A DNA stretch of 43,641 nt from Candidatus Omnitrophota bacterium (GTDB taxonomy: Bacteria; Omnitrophota; Gorgyraeia; B26-G9), in assembly GCA_016213925.1 (NCBI GenBank), contig JACQZH010000030.1, positions 1 to 43,641 on the forward strand. Reading direction: 5' to 3'. The notes beneath the pieces are model-generated. The model was not told the origin of the DNA. It saw only the letters and a program-made list of their open reading frames with translations, and searched no databases. Of this stretch, positions 1 through 9,420 are shown piece after piece (the first letter of the stretch is position 1; the number at the start of each line of letters is the position of its first letter). Position numbers and translations under genes: made by a program.

Positions 1-86
1 TTGTAAAAGATCGTAAGCGGATAATCTTTTTATAAAGTAAAGAAGCTGCGGTTAATTTTTGACCCTGTAAAAGATAATGGAGCAAA

Positions 87-1391
87 ATGAAAGTTTTAGT
101 AGTAGGTTCCGGCGCCAGAGAGCATGCGTTGGTTTGGAAAATCTCCCAGTCTAGGCTTGTAAAAAAAATTTATTGCGCGCCTGGAAACGCAGGAATCGGC
201 CAAATAGCTGAATTGGTCGATATCAAGCCGGAAGATATCAATGGTTTGCTAGAGTTTGCCCTAAGTGAAAGAATCGGACTGACTGTGGTTGGACCGGAAG
301 CGCCGTTATCAGCGGGTATTGTCGATGTTTTCAAAGAACGGGGGTTAAGAATATTCGGCCCAGGTAAGAATGCCAGCGCCTTGGAATCCAGTAAGATTTT
401 TGCCAAAAAGATAATGAAAAAATACCGGATTCCTACTGCGGAATTTGAGGTTTTTTTCGATTATGAACAAGCGCTTGCTTTTGTAAAGGATGCGCGGCGC
501 CCGCTGGTGATTAAAGCCGACGGATTATGTGCTGGAAAAGGTGTTTTTGTCTGTGATGAGCTTGAGGATCAGGAACAGGCGTTATCATCGATATTTAAAG
601 AATCTCTATTTGGAGAGGCAGGTAGAAATATATTGATTGAAGAAAAACTTGACGGAGAAGAAGCGTCGATTATAGTAATTAGTGACGGGAAAAATATCGT
701 ATCTATGGCTTCCAGTCAGGATCATAAAAGAGTTTTTGATAATGATGAAGGGCCTAATACAGGCGGTATGGGCGCATATTCTCCTGCACCGGCGGTAAAC
801 AGAAAAATTTTTAAACAGATTGAAGAAAAAATAATTATTCCGGTAATTAGGGCAATGGAGAAAGAAAGAGCGCTTTATTGCGGAGTTCTATATGCGGGAA
901 TAATGCTGACTCAAGAGGGGCCTAAGGTATTGGAATTCAATGTTCGTTTTGGTGACCCAGAAACACAAGCTATCCTGCCAAGGTTAAAAAGTGACCTTGT
1001 CGAGGTAATGCTTGCGGCCTTAGAGCAAAAACTAAAAAATTATTCCTTGGAATGGGATAATCGTGCTTGTGTTTGCGTAGTGCTTGCGTCAGGAGGTTAT
1101 CCCGGAGGATATGAAAAGGGAAAAAAAATAACCGGACTGGAAAAAATTAAGTCTTTAAAAGATGTTTTTGTTTTTCATTCAGGGACCAAGTTTAAAGGCG
1201 GTGAAGTTGTTACTGACGGGGGCCGTGTATTAGGCGTAACGGCACTGGGCAAAGATATTAAAGCAGCGCTTTCACGGGTATATAACACTGTGGGGATGAT
1301 TAATTTTGAAAAAATGCACTACAGAAAAGATATTGGCAGGCGTGCTTTGGTTAGACGAAATGATTTTAGAAAGCTAAAAAGGAGCAAGTAA
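87..1391 (+). CDS. purD: Phosphoribosylamine--glycine ligase
   Basis: MKVLVVGSGAREHALVWKI start; GGMGAYSP and FNVRFGDPETQ motifs of the GARS family. Confidence 0.97.
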   Translation: MKVLVVGSGAREHALVWKISQSRLVKKIYCAPGNAGIGQIAELVDIKPEDINGLLEFALSERIGLTVVGPEAPLSAGIVDVFKERGLRIFGPGKNASALESSKIFAKKIMKKYRIPTAEFEVFFDYEQALAFVKDARRPLVIKADGLCAGKGVFVCDELEDQEQALSSIFKESLFGEAGRNILIEEKLDGEEASIIVISDGKNIVSMASSQDHKRVFDNDEGPNTGGMGAYSPAPAVNRKIFKQIEEKIIIPVIRAMEKERALYCGVLYAGIMLTQEGPKVLEFNVRFGDPETQAILPRLKSDLVEVMLAALEQKLKNYSLEWDNRACVCVVLASGGYPGGYEKGKKITGLEKIKSLKDVFVFHSGTKFKGGEVVTDGGRVLGVTALGKDIKAALSRVYNTVGMINFEKMHYRKDIGRRALVRRNDFRKLKRSK

Positions 1392-1393
1392 TC

Positions 1394-1885
1394 ATGGGAA
1401 AAAGAGAAGTAGAGGTTAGTATACTTATGGGAAGCAAATCAGATTTGGAAATTGTTCAGGAGGCGATAAAGATACTGGAAAGTTTCGAAATTTCTTATGA
1501 GGTAAAAGTGCTTTCTGCTCACCGGACTCCAAAAGATTTGGTTAATTATGTTGAACAGGTTGTAAATAATGGAGTGAAAGTTATTATTGCTGCGGCTGGG
1601 ATGTCAGCGGCGCTTGCCGGTACTATTGCCGCGCATACGGTGTTGCCGGTTATTGGAATTCCGATAGAAACAAAAAACTTAAAAGGGTTGGATAGTTTAC
1701 TTTCTACAGTACAAATGCCAAAAGGGATCCCTGTGGCGTGTATGTCTATTGGAATGTCCGGAGCGGCTAATGCCGGTTTATTTGCTTGTCAAATTTTGGC
1801 ATTACAGAAAAAGGATTTAGGTAAAAAACTTAAAAAATTCAAGGAGGATATGGCTAAAGAAATTCGAAAAATAAGGATTGGCTGA
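1394..1885 (+). CDS. purE: 5-(carboxyamino)imidazole ribonucleotide mutase
   Basis: ILMGSKSDLEIV, SAHRTP and AAGMSAALAG motifs of class I PurE. Confidence 0.96.
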   Translation: MGKREVEVSILMGSKSDLEIVQEAIKILESFEISYEVKVLSAHRTPKDLVNYVEQVVNNGVKVIIAAAGMSAALAGTIAAHTVLPVIGIPIETKNLKGLDSLLSTVQMPKGIPVACMSIGMSGAANAGLFACQILALQKKDLGKKLKKFKEDMAKEIRKIRIG

Positions 1886-1886
1886 T

Positions 1887-2951
1887 ATGAGGAAAAAGAC
1901 TAAGGTCTTTAAGATTGATCCGGATAATCCGCAGCTAGAAAAGATAGCAGAAGCTGCGGAAATTTTAAAAGCCGGAGGGATAGCGGCTTTTCCTACGGAA
2001 ACAGTATATGGTTTGGCTGTTGTGGCTTCGAATGATAATGCGGTAAATAAGCTTAAAAAAATAAAAGGCCGAGATCACGGAAAAAAGTTTTCTATTTGTA
2101 TCCATAGTTTTGAGCAGGCAGAAGGGCTAACGGGGAATATTCCGCCGTTCGCTTATAGGCTTATGAAAAAATTTTGGCCCGGCCCGATTACTTTGGTGCT
2201 TGAATCGAAAGATTCAGATAGTGTTGGTTTGAGGATGCCTGACCATGGCGTGACTCAAATACTGCTTAAATATGTCGGAGATCCTGTATTCGCTCCCTCT
2301 GCAAACCTTAGCGGTTGCCAACCGGCAGTTTCCGCGGAGGATGTTTTAAAAAACTTTGATGGGAAAATAGATGTTATTTTAGACGCGGGAAAAGCAAAAT
2401 GGGAAATATCCTCAACGGTTTGCCGGGTTTTTGAAAATAGCTTTGAAATTTTGCGGCCTGGGGTAATTACGGATAAAATGATCAACGTAGTTTTAAGAGA
2501 TAAGAATGTTCTTTTTGTTTGTACCGGAAATAGCTGCCGCAGTGCCATGGCAGAAGGGTTAATGAAGAAAATATCCGGATTTAACCCGCATCTTAGCGTT
2601 CATTCTGCCGGTATTGCCGCTTTTGAGAATATGCCGGCAACTAAGGAAGCGGTTGCGGTTATGAAACAATCAGGTATAGATATATCTGAACATAGAACTA
2701 AGCGGTTAACTGATGTGATATTAAAAGAAGCGGATTATATTTTAGTTATGGATTATGGACATAGGCGCTATATTTTAAATCATATGCCGCAAGTAGCTAA
2801 AAGAGTATTTTTGTTAAAAGAGTTTTCCGGTGCTAAGGAAGAAGAAGGGTTGGTAATTCCTGATCCGATTGGGATGCAAGCGGAGTATTATTTGGAAATT
2901 TCAAATATCCTTAAACAGTCCATAGAGAAAATCGTGGAGAAAATACAATGA
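1887..2951 (+). CDS. Fusion: Sua5/YrdC threonylcarbamoyl-AMP synthase domain + low-molecular-weight (arginine/tyrosine) phosphatase domain
   Basis: N-terminal GGIAAFPTETVYGLA and SANLSG (YrdC); C-terminal NVLFVCTGNSCRSAMAEG and DPIG (LMW-PTP/YwlE). One ORF; ATG at 1887 preferred over the TTG at 1878. Confidence 0.9.
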   Translation: MRKKTKVFKIDPDNPQLEKIAEAAEILKAGGIAAFPTETVYGLAVVASNDNAVNKLKKIKGRDHGKKFSICIHSFEQAEGLTGNIPPFAYRLMKKFWPGPITLVLESKDSDSVGLRMPDHGVTQILLKYVGDPVFAPSANLSGCQPAVSAEDVLKNFDGKIDVILDAGKAKWEISSTVCRVFENSFEILRPGVITDKMINVVLRDKNVLFVCTGNSCRSAMAEGLMKKISGFNPHLSVHSAGIAAFENMPATKEAVAVMKQSGIDISEHRTKRLTDVILKEADYILVMDYGHRRYILNHMPQVAKRVFLLKEFSGAKEEEGLVIPDPIGMQAEYYLEISNILKQSIEKIVEKIQ

Positions 2952-3376
2952 AGATAGTTATAGGCAGTGACCATAGAGGAGTTAGGCTTAAAACAAACTT
3001 AGTTGACTATTTAGAAAGCAAAGGGCATAATGTGCTGGATATCGGGACTGATACGGAAGATTCATGCGATTATCCTAAATTTGCTTTGAAAGCAGCAAGG
3101 GCAGTTTCGCGTAAGGAAGTTGAACGCGGGATTCTTATTTGTAACAGCGGATTGGGGATGACAATGGCTGCGGGTTCGGTTAAGGGAGTACGTGCCGCTA
3201 ATTGTTTAAACCTTGCTATGGCCCGTTTCTCCCGGGAACACAATGATGCCAATGTGCTCGTTGTGCCTGCGGTATTTGTTAAGGAAGCTTTAGCTAAGCG
3301 TATTGTGAATGTCTGGCTAAAAACGGAATTTGCCGGCGGCAGGCATTTAAGAAGGATAAAGATGTTTGCGAAGTAG
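2948..3376 (+). CDS. rpiB: Ribose-5-phosphate isomerase B
   Basis: MKIVIGSDHRGVRLK, CDYPKFA and NSGLGMTMAA motifs. Confidence 0.95.
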   Translation: MKIVIGSDHRGVRLKTNLVDYLESKGHNVLDIGTDTEDSCDYPKFALKAARAVSRKEVERGILICNSGLGMTMAAGSVKGVRAANCLNLAMARFSREHNDANVLVVPAVFVKEALAKRIVNVWLKTEFAGGRHLRRIKMFAK

Positions 3377-3436
3377 CAAGCAGTAAGTAGCGAGTTTATG
3401 AAAGTTCTCTTTACTTTCTACTCGTTGCTTTCTACT
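3372..3436. repeat. Imperfect inverted repeat built of 7-bp-period units
   Basis: Left arm AGTAGCAAGCAGTAAGTAGCGAGT (3372-3395); right arm ACTTTCTACTCGTTGCTTTCTACT (3413-3436); about 18/24 complementary. Confidence 0.65.
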
Positions 3437-3456
3437 GCATAAGCTAGGGAGGAAAG

Positions 3457-4695
3457 ATGAATTATTTAAAAGATGCAGACTTCGAGATTTATAATGCGAT
3501 ACAAAAAGAATTAAAGAGACAAAGAGAACATATAGAGCTTATAGCCAGCGAAAATTTTACGTCATTTGCCGTGATGCAGGCACAGAGTTCTGTGTTGACT
3601 AATAAATATGCGGAAGGCTACCCCGGATCCCGTTGGTACGGCGGGTGTGAACATGTGGATGAGGCAGAAGATATAGCCCGTGAACGCGCAAAAAAATTAT
3701 TTGGGGCTGAACATGTTAATGTTCAACCGCATAGCGGTGCGCAGGCAAATATGGCGGTATTTATGTGCTGTTTAAAAGCAGGCGATACGGTGCTAGCTTT
3801 GGACCTTGCTTGCGGAGGGCATCTTTCTCACGGCCATCCGCGCAATTTTTCCGGTTTGTTCTATGATATAAAATCATACGGCGTAAACAGGAAAACTGAA
3901 ATGCTTGATTATGATGAGATTGCGTCTATGGCAAAAAAATATAAGCCGAAATTAATTCTTGCCGGAGCATCAGCATATCCGAGGACAATAGATTTTAAAC
4001 AGTTTCGGAAAATTTGCGATTCTGTGGGAGCGGTTTTGTTGGTGGATATGGCGCATATCGCAGGGCTTGTTGCTGCCGGTATTCATCCTTCTCCGGTTCC
4101 GTATGCGGAATATGTCACGACTACAACACATAAAACCCTTCGCGGCCCGCGGGGAGGGATGATTTTATGTAAGAACGAGTTTGCTAAAAAGATAGATTTG
4201 CATGTTTTCCCCGGTGTTCAGGGCGGCCCGCTTATGCATACAATCGCGGCTAAAGCGGTTGCTTTAAAGGAAGCTTTATCGCCTCAATTTAAAAAATATC
4301 AGGAACAGGTAGTGCAAAACGCGAAAGCATTGGCGTCAGCGCTTAAGGAGAAAAATTTCCGTATTGTTTCCGGAGGCACAGATACTCATTTAATGCTGGT
4401 CGACTTGAGGAGCAGGGAGATATCAGGTAAAGAAGCGCAGACAATATTAGAGAAAGTAAATATAACAATCAATAAAAATTTAATTCCTTATGATCCTAAA
4501 TCGCCTTTTATTACCAGCGGTATCCGTTTGGGGACTCCGGCTGTGACTACGCGGGGAATGAAGGTGGGGCAAATGAATCAAATCGCGAGGATTATAGACG
4601 AGATTTTGGTTAATGATCTTGAATTGGTAAAGCGGAAAGAGAAAATCATAAAAAAGGAAGTCCTGAATTTGACAAAAAAATTTCCGTTATATTAA
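3457..4695 (+). CDS. glyA: Serine hydroxymethyltransferase
   Basis: [29 protein letters not shown] and [14 protein letters not shown] motifs. Confidence 0.98.
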   Translation: MNYLKDADFEIYNAIQKELKRQREHIELIASENFTSFAVMQAQSSVLTNKYAEGYPGSRWYGGCEHVDEAEDIARERAKKLFGAEHVNVQPHSGAQANMAVFMCCLKAGDTVLALDLACGGHLSHGHPRNFSGLFYDIKSYGVNRKTEMLDYDEIASMAKKYKPKLILAGASAYPRTIDFKQFRKICDSVGAVLLVDMAHIAGLVAAGIHPSPVPYAEYVTTTTHKTLRGPRGGMILCKNEFAKKIDLHVFPGVQGGPLMHTIAAKAVALKEALSPQFKKYQEQVVQNAKALASALKEKNFRIVSGGTDTHLMLVDLRSREISGKEAQTILEKVNITINKNLIPYDPKSPFITSGIRLGTPAVTTRGMKVGQMNQIARIIDEILVNDLELVKRKEKIIKKEVLNLTKKFPLY

Positions 4696-4720
4696 GAAAA
4701 GCGACTTTCTTGATTAATGG

Positions 4721-4770
4721 TAACCGATAGTAACTACTTGTAACCAATTGTAACCGTTTGTAACAGGATT
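4721..4770. repeat. Five tandem decamers TAAC(C/T)nnnnG-like, exactly 10 bp apart
   Basis: taaccgatag taactacttg taaccaattg taaccgtttg taacaggatt. Confidence 0.8.
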
Positions 4771-4778
4771 AAAATACC

Positions 4779-5258
4779 ATGGACAAAAAAACGCGGCTAA
4801 ATAAAATCAGGCGCCCTAGTTGGGATAAATATTTTCTCGATATTGCGCAGTTAGTAGCAAAGCGTTCAACATGCCTGCGCAGGCAGGTAGGAGCGGTTAT
4901 TGTAAAGGATAAGCGTATCTTAACTACAGGATATAATGGCGCTCCTTCAGGATTGCTTCATTGTGAAAAGACCGGATGCCTAAGGGAAAAAATGAAAATT
5001 CCTTCGGGAGAGCGCCATGAATTGTGCCGTGCTTTACATGCTGAAATGAATGCGTTACTGCAAGCGGCGCATTATGGCATAAGCGTAAAAAACAGTATTA
5101 TGTATTGTACGAATCAGCCCTGTTTTATCTGCGCGAAGATGATTGTTAATTCAGGCATAAAAAAGATTGTGGTTCTTTCCCAATATCCTGATAAGTTTGC
5201 AAAAGAAGCTCTCAAAGAGGCGAATGTCAGGATAATCATAGGCAAGAAAGTTGCTTAA
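4779..5258 (+). CDS. dCMP deaminase (ComEB family)
   Basis: [13 protein letters not shown] zinc site and [20 protein letters not shown] motif. Confidence 0.93.
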   Translation: MDKKTRLNKIRRPSWDKYFLDIAQLVAKRSTCLRRQVGAVIVKDKRILTTGYNGAPSGLLHCEKTGCLREKMKIPSGERHELCRALHAEMNALLQAAHYGISVKNSIMYCTNQPCFICAKMIVNSGIKKIVVLSQYPDKFAKEALKEANVRIIIGKKVA

Positions 5259-5335
5259 ACTTATAGTTTCAGAAAAAACTTAGAAAAAACAGCAGAAAAT
5301 TACAAAAATTATTAATTTTAGAGGAAAAATAAATA

Positions 5336-5390
5336 TTGACAAAGCACAATATATTGTATATTATGAAACGAAAGATACAAGATAGTGTAT
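5336..5390 (+). promoter_or_regulatory. nrdR promoter with two NrdR-box-like palindromes
   Basis: -35 TTGACA (5336-5341), 17 bp, -10 TATTAT (5359-5364); boxes gcaCAATATATTGtat (5344-5359) and ataCAAGATAGTGtat core (5375-5390), with box centres 31 bp apart. Confidence 0.75.
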
Positions 5391-5426
5391 ATTTTGGTAT
5401 CGGAATAATAACGGAGACGATAAATT

Positions 5427-5888
5427 ATGAAATGCCCTTTTTGCGCGAATATAGAGGATAAAGTGGTTGACTCCCGGATTTCAACAGAGGGAGATTCTAT
5501 ACGCAGAAGGCGTGAATGCTTAAAATGCCAGCGCAGGTTTACAACTTATGAATATGTTGAAAAGACTACGCTGATGGTTATCAAAAAAGATGGGCGCCGT
5601 GAGCCGTTTGACCGGAATAAGGTTTTATCAGGGGTATTACGTGCTTGTGAAAAACGTCCGATAAGCATGCAGGCAATTGAAGGAATGGTTGATTCAATAG
5701 AGCGCCAGTTACAGAAGAATAATGAAAAGGAGGTGGTAACTTCCGATATTGGGGAACTTGTTATGAAGTCCTTGCACGGAACTGATGAAGTAGCTTATGT
5801 GAGATTTGCGTCTGTTTACCGGCAATTTAAAGATATAAATCAATTTTTAGGCGAATTGAAGGATTTATTGGATAAGAGGAGGGAATAA
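5427..5888 (+). CDS. nrdR: Transcriptional repressor NrdR
   Basis: MKCPFC...[22 protein letters not shown] zinc ribbon plus ATP-cone. Confidence 0.97.
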   Translation: MKCPFCANIEDKVVDSRISTEGDSIRRRRECLKCQRRFTTYEYVEKTTLMVIKKDGRREPFDRNKVLSGVLRACEKRPISMQAIEGMVDSIERQLQKNNEKEVVTSDIGELVMKSLHGTDEVAYVRFASVYRQFKDINQFLGELKDLLDKRRE

Positions 5889-5890
5889 AA

Positions 5891-8314
5891 ATGCTGTTAG
5901 AGGATAAAATTGTTTCCAGGGAAGGGAAAACTCTTCAAAGTGTAGTAAAACGTGATGGCCGTATAGTAGCGTTTGACAGCCAAAAAATTAGCGAGGCTAT
6001 TTTTAAAGCAGCGCAGGCTGTAGGAGGAGAAGATCGTTTGCTTGCTGATGAGTTGGCCAATGCGGTTGTATTATATCTGGAAAAGAACTTTCAGGATGCG
6101 GTACCGGATATTGAGCAGATTCAGGATATTGTCGAGAAAGTATTGATTGAAACCGGGCACGCGAAGACAGCTAAGGCATATATTCTTTACCGCGAAAAAC
6201 GCAGGAAAATAAGAGAAAGCCTTAAAGTGCGGAAAAAAGTAAAGGGGCGTACAAATTCAACTGACCTGGCTCTTCTGGTAACTCCGATGGCCAAGGATGA
6301 GGTTTTAAACTGGGATAAAGGCAGGATCGCGCTTGCGCTGCAGAAAGAAGCTAATATTGAAGAAGACTTGGCTTTAGATATTGCTTCCGGTGTGGAAAAA
6401 AGAGTTTTTGATTCCGGGCTTACGCGTATCTCTACGTCGCTTGTCCGTGAGTTAGTAGATAATGAGTTATTTGAACGCGGTCTGGATAAGACTATCTCTA
6501 AGCAGAGTATTATTGGTATGCCGACTTATGACCTTGAACAGTTACTTTTTTCAAAAAGCTGCGAAAATTCAAATATTGCTTCAAATAATCCGGAAGCGGT
6601 TAACCTTTCTATAGCGGAAACAATTTTAAAACAGTATGTTTTGCAAAAGGTATTTTCCGAAGATGTATCCAGTGCGCATTTACAGGGCATGGTTCATATC
6701 CATGATTTAGGTTACCCGAGAGCTTACTGCGGTTCGCATTCTATTGAATATTTAAAAAAATACGGGCTTGAACTGGGTAATCTATTTACATCAAGCGGCC
6801 CGGCAAAATATGCCCGTACTCTTACCGGGCATTTGAACACATTCCTGGCTTCTTTACAGGCTTATTATGCCGGAGCTTTAGGAATCGGATATGTAAATAT
6901 AATGTATGCGCCTTTTATTGAGGGTATGAGCGATAAAGAAATGAAACAGGAAGCGCAGTACCTTATATTTTCCGCTTCGCAAAATGCTTTTTCCCGCGGT
7001 AGCCAGAGCTTGTTTATTGATTTTAACGTGCATACCGGAGTGCCTAAATACTTGCGTAATATTCCTGCGATTGGCCTTGGCGGAAAATATACAGGAAAAA
7101 CATACGGCGATTATGAGGAAACAGTTATTAGATTTGCCAGGGCTATGCTTGATGTGTGGCGTGATGGCGACCGAGATGGCCGTGTTTTTGCTTTTCCGAA
7201 GTGCGATTTGCATATTAATGAGGATACATTTGAAGATCCCCTTCAGTTGGAGCTGCTTAAGCATGCTTGTCTTATAGCTTCCGAAAACGGAACGCCTTAT
7301 TTTGTGTTTGACCGCGGCGATGAAGCAGTGTTATCTCAATGTTGCCGTTTGCGCCAGAAAATAGAGGATATGCATATGATTGAGCATCCGGAAAGTATGA
7401 GGTTCTGCGGTTTTCAAAATGTTACGATTAATCTGCCGCAGGCAGCTTATCGTGCCGGCAAGGATAATTTGGATAACCTGCTTAAGGAAATTGAAGCAGC
7501 GATGGATATAGCAGTAAAGGCCCACTTGCAGAAGAAGGAGTTCATTGCCCGGCTTATGAGTGAACCGGGAATGCCCATGTGGGAAGTAGGTAAACCGGCC
7601 AAGGATGGCCGGCCATACATCGATCTTGCAAAAGCAACATATATTATCGGTTTAATCGGGCTTAATGAGTGTGTTCAATACTTAAGCGGTAAAGAGCTGC
7701 ATGAGTCTGAAGACATATTTAAAATTGGTTTAAAGATTATTTCCTTTATGCGTTATAAAACTAAGGAATATGAGAAGCAGCACGGCCTTAAGTTTTCGCT
7801 TGAAGAATCTCCGGCAGAATCAGCATGCCGCAGGCTTCCAAAGGTAGATTTGCGCCAGTTTCCACAAGCTGCCAGCGTAATAAAGGGGGACATTGATAAC
7901 GACCAATATTATTACACTAACAGTATCCATTTCCGTGCTGATGCGCCGATAGACTTAATTACCAGGATTCAGAAGCAGAGCAAATTTCATACAATGATAG
8001 AATCTGGAGCGATAATTCATGCTTTTGTCGGAGAGCAGAAGCCGTCTGAAGAATCAATTTTGAATCTGGTTAAAAAGGCGCTTTTACAAAGCCAAACCGC
8101 TCAGTTGACAATATCTCCTGAATTTACAATGTGTAATAGCTGCGCAAAGACTAACCGCGGATTAGAGAACAAATGCGCGAGTTGCGGTTCGCTGGATATT
8201 TATAATATTACCAGGATTGTCGGATATTTCAGCCGTGTAAATAACTGGAATCCGTCAAAACTGGCAGAACTTGATGATAGGCATCTAGGAGACTATAAGG
8301 TTAAGGAAGGTTAG
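5891..8314 (+). CDS. nrdD: Anaerobic ribonucleoside-triphosphate reductase (class III)
   Basis: N-terminal ATP-cone (VVKRDGRIVAFDSQKI); MVHIHDLGYP; C-terminal zinc site CNSCAKTNRGLENKCASCGS and RIVGYFSRVNNWN. Confidence 0.95.
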   Translation: MLLEDKIVSREGKTLQSVVKRDGRIVAFDSQKISEAIFKAAQAVGGEDRLLADELANAVVLYLEKNFQDAVPDIEQIQDIVEKVLIETGHAKTAKAYILYREKRRKIRESLKVRKKVKGRTNSTDLALLVTPMAKDEVLNWDKGRIALALQKEANIEEDLALDIASGVEKRVFDSGLTRISTSLVRELVDNELFERGLDKTISKQSIIGMPTYDLEQLLFSKSCENSNIASNNPEAVNLSIAETILKQYVLQKVFSEDVSSAHLQGMVHIHDLGYPRAYCGSHSIEYLKKYGLELGNLFTSSGPAKYARTLTGHLNTFLASLQAYYAGALGIGYVNIMYAPFIEGMSDKEMKQEAQYLIFSASQNAFSRGSQSLFIDFNVHTGVPKYLRNIPAIGLGGKYTGKTYGDYEETVIRFARAMLDVWRDGDRDGRVFAFPKCDLHINEDTFEDPLQLELLKHACLIASENGTPYFVFDRGDEAVLSQCCRLRQKIEDMHMIEHPESMRFCGFQNVTINLPQAAYRAGKDNLDNLLKEIEAAMDIAVKAHLQKKEFIARLMSEPGMPMWEVGKPAKDGRPYIDLAKATYIIGLIGLNECVQYLSGKELHESEDIFKIGLKIISFMRYKTKEYEKQHGLKFSLEESPAESACRRLPKVDLRQFPQAASVIKGDIDNDQYYYTNSIHFRADAPIDLITRIQKQSKFHTMIESGAIIHAFVGEQKPSEESILNLVKKALLQSQTAQLTISPEFTMCNSCAKTNRGLENKCASCGSLDIYNITRIVGYFSRVNNWNPSKLAELDDRHLGDYKVKEG

Positions 8315-8358
8315 ATACTAGGATCTCTGGTTAAAGTATTAAAGGAGGATTTTCAGGA

Positions 8359-8625
8359 ATGAAGATTAAGGTGTTTGGTAAAAAGGGCTGCGCGAAATGT
8401 GAAACCACAAAGAACAAGCTGACCCATTTTATTACTAAATGGGATGTTGATAATAAAGTAGAACTTGTTTTTCATGATATGGATACAATAGATGGAATGG
8501 CTGAAGGAGCGTATAACGATGTTTTGCATATCCCTACGACTATTGTAGAAAAGGAAAATCAGGTTGTTGCCCGATGGGATGGAGAGGTCCCTATTTCCGA
8601 TAAGGTAAAGGAGCATATTTTATAG
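8359..8625 (+). CDS. Small thioredoxin/glutaredoxin-like protein (CxxC)
   Basis: KVFGKKGCAKCETTKNKL and a cis-Pro-like IPTT; lies directly after nrdD. Confidence 0.7.
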   Translation: MKIKVFGKKGCAKCETTKNKLTHFITKWDVDNKVELVFHDMDTIDGMAEGAYNDVLHIPTTIVEKENQVVARWDGEVPISDKVKEHIL

Positions 8626-8694
8626 AGTAGGTTAATATTGAAAAAGATAGTTTTCAGGAAGACAAGGAGGTAATAGTTATACTTCTTGTCTTCT

Positions 8695-8766
8695 TGTTTT
8701 TAGCTTTTGATTTTTTTCGCCAAAATTCATGGCGGATTCGCCGGTCTGTGCGGCGAAAATTTTTGA
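8695..8766 (+). repeat. Dispersed intergenic element, copy 1 (T-rich heptamers plus alternating CGCC/GGCG hairpin)
   Basis: ttttttCGCCaaaattcatGGCGGATTCGCCggtctgtgcGGCGaaaatttt; inverse-orientation relative at 15599-15672. Confidence 0.6.
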
Positions 8767-8774
8767 TTTAGTAT

Positions 8775-9420
8775 ATGGCATATATAATAAAGGGTTTTAA
8801 TCCGCATACTTTTATTGATTGGGCGGGAAAGCTGGCAAGTGTGGTCTATTTGCCCGGGTGCAATTTTCGCTGCCCATTTTGTCATTCTAAGGCGCTTGTA
8901 CAGGAAATTGATACTCTTTCAGATATCTCCTTTGATTACATAGAGAAGTTTTTGAAAGAAAAAAGCGGCTGGCTTGATTCAGTGGTTATCGGCGGAGGAG
9001 AACCTACGCTGCATGCTGACCTGCCTGAGCTTTTGAAGAAAATATTTAATTTCCGAAGGATTGGTAGATTATGTGGCAATGGATATAAAAGCGCCTTTAG
9101 ATAAAGAAAAATATTCCTGTTTGGCTGGGGCAGAGGTCAATCTGGCCGCGATAAAAAATAGTATTGAGATCATTATGAAAAGCGTTATTGATTATGAATT
9201 CCGCACGACAGTTGTTCCGGGTTTATTAGAAATAGATGACATTTTGAGGATTGCAAAAGACGTGTACGGAGCGAAAAGATATGTTTTGCAGCAGTTTGAT
9301 CCGAAAGAAGCATTAGACTGTTCATTGCATGCTGTGAAGCCTTATGATACGCAAATTTTGATACAAGCTGCTTTATCCGCGAAAGAATTTGTGCGGGATT
9401 GTTTTGTGCGGGGAATATAA
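8775..9420 (+). pseudogene. nrdG: Anaerobic RNR activating protein NrdG-type radical SAM, split by an internal frameshifting deletion
   Basis: ORF 8775-9104 has the CNFRCPFCH radical SAM motif and GGGEPTL, then leaves frame; ORF 9061-9420 resumes with LVDYVAMDIKAPLDKEKY in another frame. Confidence 0.8.

Noticed and set aside
6878-7277. Overlapping ORFs on both strands within nrdD
   Set aside because: nrdD frame is clearly coding with conserved motifs; these have no family resemblance.
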